This document shows, in pieces, positions 1 through 5,982 of a DNA stretch of 8,593 nucleotides (position 1 is the first letter of the stretch; every line of letters starts with the position of its first letter). This DNA is from an uncultured Dyadobacter sp. (lineage in GTDB: Bacteria; Bacteroidota; Bacteroidia; Cytophagales; Spirosomataceae): NCBI GenBank assembly GCA_946481035.1, contig CAMLNK010000124.1, positions 1-8,593 of the forward strand, read 5' to 3'. The notes beneath the pieces were generated by a model, which was given only the letters and a program-made list of their open reading frames with translations, was not told where the DNA came from and did no database searches. A program made the translations under genes and the position numbers.

Positions 1-1
1 T

Positions 2-811
2 AACCCGGTACTTTTCGGAGATGATGCTTGGAAATGCCCAGGGCACGGTACGGTGGTAGTAACGCCCGACCGCCGCTATTTTTACCTGCACCACGCCTAT
101 AATGGTACCGATTTCACATTTGCAGGCCGGCAAGGCGTGCTTAGCGAGCTGGTATGGGACGAAACAACCCAATGGCCGGCGTTCAGATACGGCAAAACCA
201 CGCCTACGCAGGCGGAGTCACCTGCCGGCGCGGGACCCGTACCGCAGCACAGCCTCAACTTTTCGGTTAATTACGAGCGCGACACGCTCAGACTACCATG
301 GGTTTTCGACGCCAGCCTGCCGCAGCCAAAATTTGATATCAGGGCCGCAGCGTTGGAAATCGAATGTGAGAATCCGGCTAAGACAGGCAATTTCCTGGGG
401 CATACCATTAAAAAAGGCAGCTACACGTTTGCCACGGATTTCGTGATGAAGGACCATGTTTTCCAAAATATCGTGCTTTACGGCGACGCCCGGAACGCGA
501 TCGGCTATGGAGCGGGCCAGAACCGCATCGAATTATGGCAGATCAAGGACGGCCAATATGAAACGCTGCAAACGCAGGAAATTCCGGATAAATACAAGAA
601 TATCCGGCTGGAACTGCAAAGCCGCTTCGGACGCTTCTACACTTTCAGCTGGGCTGTCAAAGGTCAGAAAATCGACTCGCTCACCACTTCCGTACAAATG
701 GAAACTCCCTGGCTGCCACGCTGGGACAGGGCGCCGCGAGTGGGCATCAGCGTGACCGGTACCCCGGGCCAGAAAAGTGAAATTAAGGCGGTTGAAATGA
801 AGTACGACTAA
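2..811 (+). CDS. Glycoside hydrolase family 43 protein with C-terminal beta-sandwich domain, 5'-truncated
   Basis: The reading frame is open from the first bases of the window, so this is the C-terminal 269 residues of a longer protein; the internal GTG at 53 is not the true start. The first 50 residues carry the end of a GH43 five-bladed propeller: CPGHGT (family GPGHGS, with a His near the active-site metal), then LHHAYNG and GRQGVLSELVWD, close to the family pattern of a YHAY strand and a GRQ-x-L-x-x-I-x-W strand. The remaining roughly 200 residues resemble the concanavalin-like (DUF1349 / beta-xylosidase C-terminal) domain that often follows GH43 catalytic domains. Known members release arabinose or xylose from hemicellulose or arabinan side chains. 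The substrate cannot be told here, and the catalytic acids and any signal peptide lie upstream of the window. Transcription probably ends at the hairpin just after the stop. The family call is fairly sure; the specificity is open. Confidence 0.82.
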   Translation, partial: NPVLFGDDAWKCPGHGTVVVTPDRRYFYLHHAYNGTDFTFAGRQGVLSELVWDETTQWPAFRYGKTTPTQAESPAGAGPVPQHSLNFSVNYERDTLRLPWVFDASLPQPKFDIRAAALEIECENPAKTGNFLGHTIKKGSYTFATDFVMKDHVFQNIVLYGDARNAIGYGAGQNRIELWQIKDGQYETLQTQEIPDKYKNIRLELQSRFGRFYTFSWAVKGQKIDSLTTSVQMETPWLPRWDRAPRVGISVTGTPGQKSEIKAVEMKYD

Positions 812-812
812 A

Positions 813-852
813 AAATAAGGTCTGCAAACGCATTGGTTTGCAGACCTTATTT
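813..852. terminator. Bidirectional intrinsic terminator
   Basis: A perfect 17-bp inverted repeat (arms 813-829 and 836-852, loop GCATTG) begins two bases after the GH43-family stop. Read on the minus strand, the right arm is followed by TTATTTTT, giving a U-tract for transcripts arriving from the right. On the plus strand the stem itself ends in TTATTT. It therefore suits both the GH43 gene and the small minus-strand gene that converges on it. Confidence 0.8.
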
Positions 853-924
853 ACATATTCAGCGCTTCGACGAGGGCATCCACCCTCAAATATCAGTCCA
901 TGTTAATTTTCGATGGGTCCTTCC

Positions 925-1053
925 CTATTTAGCGGGTTGGTCGGTCAATTCGGCCTTCCGCAGTTCGAGTACGATCCGGATGCCTATTGCAGCAATCGCC
1001 ACCGCAATCCCGAGCTGGGCCACTCCTGCCCACATGCTAATCGTCCATTCCAT
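925..1053 (-). CDS. Putative small single-pass membrane protein (42 aa)
   Basis: This 42-residue frame starts at an ATG (1051-1053) and stops with TAG. The protein begins MEWTISMWAG and has one hydrophobic segment of about 20 residues (roughly 8-28, rich in A, I, V and G). A charged tail follows, with R26, then ELRKAEL and a polar end, consistent with a membrane anchor with a short cytoplasmic tail. An in-frame upstream TTG at 1119 would add 22 residues but crosses the AT-rich leader, so the ATG is preferred. The gene is divergent from the DUF4153-like gene and convergent with the GH43 gene, sharing the bidirectional hairpin. A TAAATTTG box (minus strand, 1139-1132) matches the Bacteroidetes -7 consensus 79 bases upstream, but no -33 element is seen. 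I do not recognise a family; it could be a chance frame. Confidence 0.45.
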   Translation of the reverse strand: MEWTISMWAGVAQLGIAVAIAAIGIRIVLELRKAELTDQPAK

Positions 1054-1111
1054 TTTTGTATCGATTTGATTTTCAACACAAAATAAAAACGACGCAACAT
1101 GACAATAAAGT

Positions 1112-1139
1112 GTTATCAATTAACCGGTTATCAAATTTA
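1112..1139. promoter_or_regulatory. Palindrome with flanking direct repeats in a divergent promoter region
   Basis: The octamer GTTATCAA occurs at 1112-1119 and again at 1127-1134, 15 bases start to start. Between the copies lies the perfect 10-bp palindrome TAACCGGTTA (1121-1130). The block overlaps a minus-strand TAAATTTG (1139-1132), a match to the Bacteroidetes -7 element TAnnTTTG. The position between two divergent genes would suit an operator, but no regulator is known and the spacing could be accidental. Confidence 0.35.
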
Positions 1140-1187
1140 GTAAACGGCTAAACGGGAAAGCCTGAAAAAAAATTTAGCCCGATCGCA

Positions 1188-1217
1188 TTGCAGAAATTCA
1201 ATTCATTTTTAACTTTG
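1188..1217 (+). promoter_or_regulatory. Bacteroidetes-type promoter for the DUF4153-like gene
   Basis: TTG at 1188-1190 and TAACTTTG at 1210-1217 match the -33 TTG and -7 TAnnTTTG elements used by the primary sigma factor of Bacteroidetes, with a 19-base spacer inside the usual range. Transcription would begin near 1225 and give a leader of about 75 bases before the ATG at 1299. This is also an argument against starting the protein at the in-frame TTG at 1188. Confidence 0.55.
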
Positions 1218-1298
1218 AATTACAAAGTACTTTTTAAAATTACATATCGCCTGCACACCACCGAAAAAAAGCTAACTTCAATTCTCAATCATTGTTTT

Positions 1299-2558
1299 AT
1301 GCGCGAAGAAATCCTGTTGAACCAAGACAATGCCCCGCAACTGGAAAGGTTGTACCGGGGCGACAAGCCCGGCTTTAAGGCAGCTTTCAATGCATTGTAC
1401 CCCGAATTGCGCAATAACCCGCTTGCGGAAGGCTGGTACCAGCGGCTCAATTTCAGCCTCGACGAATTTTCACTGGGCGCCCCGGCCTGGGGTACGCCTG
1501 CCGAACGCTCTTTTGTAATCGCGGCGTCGTTATTCGCGGCCCTGGTTGCCAAACTACCCGAAATATTCTCTATCAGCGAAGACTTCTTTTACCCGCGTAA
1601 TGTCGGCTTTATCGTCGCGCCGGTGCTGATGGCCTATTTTGCCTGGAAAAATGACGTTTCGTGGAAAACACGCGGCTTTGCATTGTTATTACTGGTTGCA
1701 TCGGCTGTGTTTATCAACTGGTTGCCCCAAAACGAAAAGAGTGATACGCTGATCCTGTCGTGCCTGCATTTACCGCTTTGGTTGTGGTCGCTGCTGGGAG
1801 CGGCGTACAATGGCGGGAAGTGGCGAAATGGCTCCAACTGGCTGGAATTCCTCCGTTATACCGGGGAGCTCGTGGTAATGTCGGGGCTGCTGGTGTTATC
1901 CGGCGGGCTCACTACCGCTATTACCATCAATCTTTTCAAGCTGATCGGCTGGGATATCCAGGAGTTTTATTTCCAATATATCGTCATATGCGGGCTGGCG
2001 TGCGTACCTATCGTCGCGACGTTCATTACCCGTGTGCAGCCCACGCTCGTTCGTAAGGTGCCCCCCATTATCGCGAAGTTGTTCAGCCCTGTGGCGCTGG
2101 TGATGCTGGTGGTGTACCTGGCGGCCACGCTCATCGCCGGTAAAAGCCCCTACCACGACCGGGAGTTCCTGGTACTTTTCAATGGATTGCTCGTCGGTGT
2201 AATGGCCCTGATCTTCTTTTCGCTCGCCGAAACCGACCAATCCGGCAGTAACCGGGCGCAGATTGTATTGCTATTTCTGCTATCGGCGGTGACTTTGCTC
2301 GTCAACAGCATTGCTTTGTCAGCGGTTTTGTTCCGTATTGCGGAATGGGGCCTCACACCGAACCGCGCCGCGGTACTGGGCGCCAACGTCCTGATGCTCG
2401 CCCATTTGTTTTATGTCGGCCTCAAACTTTTTGCGGTATTGAACAAAAAGTCGGAACTCTCTGCCGTAGGCGCCTCTCTGGCCGTATTTCTTCCGCTGTA
2501 CAGCATTTGGAGCGCGGTTGTGATCTTCGTTTTCCCATTGGTTTTTGGGTTTAAATGA
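1299..2558 (+). CDS. DUF4153-like polytopic membrane protein
   Basis: The protein has 419 residues from the ATG at 1299. The frame can be extended to a TTG at 1188, but that codon is the -33 element of a good promoter, and the extra 37 residues do not look like the rest of the protein. The first 65 or so residues are hydrophilic. About ten to eleven hydrophobic segments follow, from residue 70 to the C-terminus. The clearest family mark is FRIAEWGLTPNR (R346-R356) between two late membrane segments, which resembles the R-I-x-E-Y/W-G-L-T-P-N-R signature of DUF4153 proteins. The function of that family is not established, so none is assigned. It stands alone: its own promoter lies upstream and an intrinsic terminator starts 47 bases after the stop. 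The family call is moderately sure; the membrane topology is clear. Confidence 0.75.
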   Translation: MREEILLNQDNAPQLERLYRGDKPGFKAAFNALYPELRNNPLAEGWYQRLNFSLDEFSLGAPAWGTPAERSFVIAASLFAALVAKLPEIFSISEDFFYPRNVGFIVAPVLMAYFAWKNDVSWKTRGFALLLLVASAVFINWLPQNEKSDTLILSCLHLPLWLWSLLGAAYNGGKWRNGSNWLEFLRYTGELVVMSGLLVLSGGLTTAITINLFKLIGWDIQEFYFQYIVICGLACVPIVATFITRVQPTLVRKVPPIIAKLFSPVALVMLVVYLAATLIAGKSPYHDREFLVLFNGLLVGVMALIFFSLAETDQSGSNRAQIVLLFLLSAVTLLVNSIALSAVLFRIAEWGLTPNRAAVLGANVLMLAHLFYVGLKLFAVLNKKSELSAVGASLAVFLPLYSIWSAVVIFVFPLVFGFK

Positions 2559-2604
2559 TACCTTTTTAAAAGTATTCTCTGTATCAAACACTCTTAAAAC
2601 CTGG

Positions 2605-2633
2605 AAAAGCCGTCGGATTACCGTCGGCTTTTT
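2605..2633 (+). terminator. Intrinsic terminator after the DUF4153-like gene
   Basis: An 8-bp arm AAAAGCCG (2605-2612) pairs with CGGCTTTT (2625-2632). After one T-T mismatch three more pairs (CGG/CCG) close an ATTA loop. The run of five T at 2629-2633 completes a typical rho-independent terminator. Confidence 0.8.
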
Positions 2634-2747
2634 CTGTTTACTGAACCTATCTGAGAAATTTGCAACTCTTGCTGTAATCCTTGTACGCCCGGAGCGGGAC
2701 CAACCGGCCATCTTTGTCATGTTCTTTAACACTAAATAAAAACGACC

Positions 2748-3488
2748 ATGAACTCACTCGAAAACAAAGTAGCCCTCGTGACCGGCGCGTCAAGAGGAAT
2801 AGGTGCAGCAGTAGCCCTTCATCTGGCCCAGGCAGGCGCCAAAATCATTGTCAACTACACCGGCGGGCTGGAAGCAGCGCAGCAAACGGTGGCAGCCATC
2901 GAATTCGCTGGCGGCGAAGCCATTGCATTGCAGGCCGACGTGGCCAACCCTGGGCAAGTGAAAGCCATGTTCGACGCGGCCATTGCACACTTCGGTAAAA
3001 TCGACGTGCTGGTAAACAATGCCGGCATTATGATCACCAAACTGCTCAAAGACACCACCGACGAAGATTTCACCCGCCAGTTCGACGTGAATGTGCGCGG
3101 AACATTCAACACCCTCCGCGAGGCGGCGACCCGCCTGGCCGACGGCGGCAGCATCATCAACTTTTCCTCCACCACGACGCGCGTCATGATGCCTACCTAC
3201 GCTACGTACGTAGCCACAAAAGGCGCCGTTGAACAACTGACGCGTGTTTTTGCCAAAGAAGTTGGCTCCCGCGGCATCAACGTCAACGCCGTACTTCCCG
3301 GCCCTACCAATACCGAACTTTTCACGAAAGGCAAACCCCAGGAAGTGATCGACCGTCTGGCCTCCCTGAATGCCTTCAACCGGCTCGGCGAACCAGAAGA
3401 TATCGCCAAAACCGTCGCATTTCTCGCCGGCGACGACGCCAAATGGATCAGCGGGCAATCGATCGGTTTGAATGGGGCGATGGCTTGA
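2748..3488 (+). CDS. Short-chain dehydrogenase/reductase (classical SDR)
   Basis: This is a 246-residue classical SDR of normal length and should be a cytoplasmic NAD(P)(H)-dependent oxidoreductase. Visible motifs in order are: the dinucleotide-binding TGASRGIG (T12-G19), NNAG (N90-G93), the structural/catalytic Asn in NVRG (N115), the catalytic Ser in FSSTTT (S141), YVATK with Y154 and K158, and the PGP segment after the active site. R16 in the glycine motif together with NYTGG after the second strand hints at NADPH rather than NADH; this is an inference. Sequence style is that of FabG-like or 3-oxoacyl-ACP reductase-annotated SDRs, but a lone gene away from other fatty acid genes is more likely a sugar, alcohol or xenobiotic reductase. 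The ATG follows an A-rich leader (AAATAAAAACGACC) with no Shine-Dalgarno, as is usual in this phylum. A weak -7-like CATCTTTG lies at 2709-2716. It is GC-rich (41 of 60 bases at 3121-3180). Confidence 0.9.
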   Translation: MNSLENKVALVTGASRGIGAAVALHLAQAGAKIIVNYTGGLEAAQQTVAAIEFAGGEAIALQADVANPGQVKAMFDAAIAHFGKIDVLVNNAGIMITKLLKDTTDEDFTRQFDVNVRGTFNTLREAATRLADGGSIINFSSTTTRVMMPTYATYVATKGAVEQLTRVFAKEVGSRGINVNAVLPGPTNTELFTKGKPQEVIDRLASLNAFNRLGEPEDIAKTVAFLAGDDAKWISGQSIGLNGAMA

Positions 3489-3628
3489 CGTGACGGAGGA
3501 ATTTTGTTAGGACATTTATCTCGGCCAATGGATAATTGATGGTCTATTGCTTTCAATGAAAAAACCACTCTTTCTTCACACATCAAACTGAAAAACAAGA
3601 TATTACATTCAACAGTAGACTTTTGATT

Positions 3629-3675
3629 TGTTTGAAATGCATTGATCTGGATCGATGCATTTCAAACATTTTTTT
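3629..3675 (+). terminator. Near-perfect palindrome with T-tract: likely terminator, possibly an operator
   Basis: GTTTGAAATGCAT (3630-3642) is exactly reverse-complementary to 3655-3667, and one further T-A pair extends each arm. The centre TGATCTGGATCG continues the symmetry through GATC/GATC, so nearly all of the 40 bases are palindromic. Seven T follow at 3669-3675, the form of an intrinsic terminator on the plus strand. It sits 140 bases after the SDR stop and 41 bases before the HicB-like start, so it may end SDR transcription and insulate the toxin-antitoxin pair. Its high symmetry also leaves room for a protein-binding site. Confidence 0.6.
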
Positions 3676-3716
3676 ACAATTTTGAAAAAATAAATACAGC
3701 CCGAAGGCTGACCACG

Positions 3717-4112
3717 ATGACGCAAATTGAAGTCAATATTCTTGGGGAAGCAGGAAGTAATCTTCCTGACATGCTGAAACTCTCCGACCATGAGGTTGTG
3801 GGCACACTCAAAATTTTCGCCGGACAACAAGGCGAATATTGGGTTAGTATTATCCCCACCTTAAACGTTACCGGCTACGGAGAAAGCGAGGCGGACGCTT
3901 TTCAAGCATTAAAAGAGAATTTGGATACTTTTTTTGAAGATCTGTTTCAATTATCAGAGAATAATAGAAACAATGTTCTGGAAAATATGGGATGGGCAAT
4001 CGAGAAAGCCTTTCCAAAAAAATTCTCCAATCCATCTGTGGACGAAGCTGAAATTTTGCAAAATTTCGATCATCCCGAACAGGTTAAGAAGTTAATTTTG
4101 CAAACGGCCTGA
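3717..4112 (+). CDS. HicB-like antitoxin
   Basis: The protein has 131 residues from the ATG at 3717; an in-frame TTG at 3642 lies inside the upstream palindrome and is rejected. Residues about 25-75 (GTLKIFAGQQGEYWVSIIPTLNV, then GYGESEADAFQALKENLDTFF) look like the partial RNase H fold of HicB: two strands with an aromatic residue, the G-Y/F-G-x-S/T-x-x-E-A turn, and a helix. Antitoxins of this fold bind and block the HicA toxin. The tail (about residues 76-131) is acidic and helical, and I see no clear helix-turn-helix or ribbon-helix-helix DNA-binding domain, which many HicB proteins have. The stop is three bases before the HicA-like start, so the two are surely co-transcribed. The gene is AT-rich (15 G+C in 60 bases at 3901-3960), unlike the SDR before it. 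The context supports the call more than the sequence alone does. Confidence 0.62.
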   Translation: MTQIEVNILGEAGSNLPDMLKLSDHEVVGTLKIFAGQQGEYWVSIIPTLNVTGYGESEADAFQALKENLDTFFEDLFQLSENNRNNVLENMGWAIEKAFPKKFSNPSVDEAEILQNFDHPEQVKKLILQTA

Positions 4113-4115
4113 GCT

Positions 4116-4352
4116 TTGGGAAATAACAGACCTGTTAAAATAAAAGACTGGATTCGCTTTCTTGAAGCTCATGGATGCAAATACGATCGACAAAACGGTG
4201 GCTCACATGAACATTGGAAGTGCCCAGGTTGTTGGAGAACGATCACACATCGGAGCCATTTGAAAGAAATTCCGCCCATGCATCTTAAAACAAACCTTGG
4301 CAACATGGGCAAATCGCTCGCCTACCTCTACGACTGGATCGAGAAGAACTAG
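4116..4352 (+). CDS. HicA-like toxin (predicted mRNA-binding ribonuclease)
   Basis: The protein has 78 residues, a usual length for HicA, a double-stranded-RNA-binding-like fold that cleaves mRNA. Seen in order: VKIKDWIRFLEAHG (helix 1 and turn), GGSHEHW with the expected catalytic His H31, a strand ending in TITHRSH, then LKEIPPMHLKTNLGNMGKS, which matches the family's K-E-I/L-P-x-G-x-L-x-x-I segment. TTG at 4116 is the only start candidate before the first helix, since no ATG or GTG precedes it; a weak start three bases after the antitoxin stop suits translational coupling. Unusual are C36-P-G-C39 and H45/H48, which most HicA proteins lack. Order is antitoxin first, the reverse of the classic hicAB layout. 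Its last 68 bases are antisense to the end of the glycosyltransferase gene. Confidence 0.75.
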   Translation: MGNNRPVKIKDWIRFLEAHGCKYDRQNGGSHEHWKCPGCWRTITHRSHLKEIPPMHLKTNLGNMGKSLAYLYDWIEKN

Positions 4353-5907
4353 CAGTTAAATCATCTTGCCCGCTCTTTATAACAATCGCCGCATTCTCCA
4401 CAAGCGGGACGACCTCGTACGCGGGCGACTGCGCCATCGAAACCGCTACCTCGCGGCGGTCGTCGTAATAGCGGTAGGGCGTTTCGGTGGAATCGGATGC
4501 GATCGACAGGCGCGCATAACGCTGAAATGCAGTGTGGACCAAGGGTGACAGGGCTATCTCGGAAGGCAAAAAAATCTTCGCGCCTGCGGGGACGTGTTTG
4601 GCGATATCAATGGAAACTTCATGCAGCCTGTCGGTCTCGGGATTATTTAATTGATAACCCATTATTCCCACCAATGCGGCCGATGCAATCATTAGCGTAA
4701 TCTCCTGATATAATTTTGCTTTGATATGGATTGAAATAATCCATTCAATCATCATCGAGGCGAAGAACAATGCTACAAAAGGTGTAAGGGGCATCAGATA
4801 CGGGTCACTTTGCTTTACGCTGATCAGCATCGGGAATATAATTGAAATTATCAATATCAGATTCAATTGTACCGACTGCTTTGCGCAGCTGGAAACATGA
4901 ATCCTGATTTTCTTAACGCTCATGAAAATGACCAGGCCTGCTACCAATAGCAAATGCGGAATAATGTTTTTGAAAAGGATTTTAATAAGGTAAAAGTGAG
5001 CCGTAAAATCGTCGGCTGCCCGCTCACGCTTTTGCAGCAAGGCCATCAAAACCTGTCCTTTGAAATAGCTGGTCAATAAAAGATTAGCGGGTGGATGCAT
5101 CAGCAATACGCCTACCGCAACCGCCACAATCACGGTCATTATCATTAATCCCTTTAATGCCGCACCTGGCCTGCCTTTATATACGATGAAATACCAGATC
5201 GGAAATGCGAGTGGGAACAACCCCACCGGCCCCTTTACCATACACGCAAGAAATATCATCACGCCTGCCAGTATCCAATAGAGGGTTGCATTGCGCTCCC
5301 GCACATGCGCGAGAAACTGAAAATGGCAGGACGCGAGGCAAAAAACAGCCATCGTCGTATCGAGCATATTGTTGGGAACCGTCCACCAAACGATCCTTAA
5401 ACCATACCACAACAAAACCGGCAGCCAGGCCTGTCGCCCGAGTTGCGCATCGTGCCTGAACAACATTTTCCAGATTAATACAATGAAAATAATACCGGTA
5501 ATCAATACCAATCCATCATAAATATTTTCAACCGCAGGGGTGTCGCCCAGAACCCGAAAAAGCAGCGATTGCATCCCAAATAACAACGGGGGATGTTCGC
5601 AAAAAAACGGGCAGAGATTGTTATAGTTCAACCAAAATGAATCAGCGAAATGTGGTGCCCAGAAAGTCCCGATCCCATCGGCCATATTCCTGGAAATTGC
5701 CGCGTATGCGAGCCCATCCACGAACATAATGTGATCCATGGATCTCGGGATAAATGTCATTGCTATGAAAGAGACCGTTAAAGTCCAACCGAGAAAATGG
5801 AGGGAATTAAAAGGTCGCCGGATAATGTCTGCTTGCACGATGTAACTTAGAGTTAGAAGGTTTTTCTTTACCTTCTGGACATCGGTGCTTCTGCCCGCGC
5901 TGCACAT
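4285..5907 (-). CDS. ArnT/PMT-like membrane glycosyltransferase
   Basis: This protein of 540 residues (from the ATG at 5907) has about ten or more membrane segments followed by a soluble C-terminal part of about 110 residues. The N-terminal third has the GT-C marks of the ArnT/PMT group: an acidic first loop FVDGLAYAAISRNMA (D64, like the D-x-x-Y-A motif) and CEHPPLLFG (E104, H105, P106, P107), matching the family's K/H-P-P-L-x-x-W/G motif. Such enzymes move a sugar from a polyprenyl-phosphate donor to lipid A, protein or glycan on the outer face of the inner membrane; the acceptor here is unknown. A TTG at 5949 would add 14 residues, and a GTG at 5835 would shorten the protein by 24. The last 21 residues, rich in Ser, Arg and Cys, are encoded antisense to the HicA-like gene and look unrelated to the family. 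It is AT-rich in places (17 G+C in 60 bases at 5461-5520). Confidence 0.78.
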   Translation of the reverse strand: MCSAGRSTDVQKVKKNLLTLSYIVQADIIRRPFNSLHFLGWTLTVSFIAMTFIPRSMDHIMFVDGLAYAAISRNMADGIGTFWAPHFADSFWLNYNNLCPFFCEHPPLLFGMQSLLFRVLGDTPAVENIYDGLVLITGIIFIVLIWKMLFRHDAQLGRQAWLPVLLWYGLRIVWWTVPNNMLDTTMAVFCLASCHFQFLAHVRERNATLYWILAGVMIFLACMVKGPVGLFPLAFPIWYFIVYKGRPGAALKGLMIMTVIVAVAVGVLLMHPPANLLLTSYFKGQVLMALLQKRERAADDFTAHFYLIKILFKNIIPHLLLVAGLVIFMSVKKIRIHVSSCAKQSVQLNLILIISIIFPMLISVKQSDPYLMPLTPFVALFFASMMIEWIISIHIKAKLYQEITLMIASAALVGIMGYQLNNPETDRLHEVSIDIAKHVPAGAKIFLPSEIALSPLVHTAFQRYARLSIASDSTETPYRYYDDRREVAVSMAQSPAYEVVPLVENAAIVIKSGQDDLTASSSRSSRRGRRAICPCCQGLF

Positions 5908-5982
5908 GGAATGCGCGCAATCTTTGATCAGGAAATGAATTTGTTGCAAATTGGGACGGATTTTTTATCACAATCTGCTGCT

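Noticed and set aside
872..887. Small hairpin GAGGG-CATCCA-CCCTC as a separate terminator
   Set aside because: The stem is only 5 bp with no T-tract on either strand; the 17-bp hairpin beside it explains termination better.
1188..1298. Start of the DUF4153-like protein at TTG 1188
   Set aside because: The TTG is the -33 element of a well-spaced promoter, so it would not be in the mRNA; the ATG at 1299 is used instead.
2790..3458. A 222-codon open frame on the minus strand opposite the SDR gene
   Set aside because: The SDR has every catalytic motif in the plus frame. The antisense frame has low-complexity, Gly/Val/Phe-rich text with no family likeness, and open antisense frames are common in GC-rich genes.
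3556..3591. An 11-residue frame (MKKPLFLHTSN) between the SDR and the palindrome
   Set aside because: It is too short to support, has no promoter or attenuator-like codon run, and could be chance.
5908..5982. Promoter boxes in the gap between the glycosyltransferase and GH28 genes
   Set aside because: TGAATTTG (5936-5943, plus) and CCAATTTG (minus) are only partial -7 matches and neither has a TTG at a proper distance upstream.
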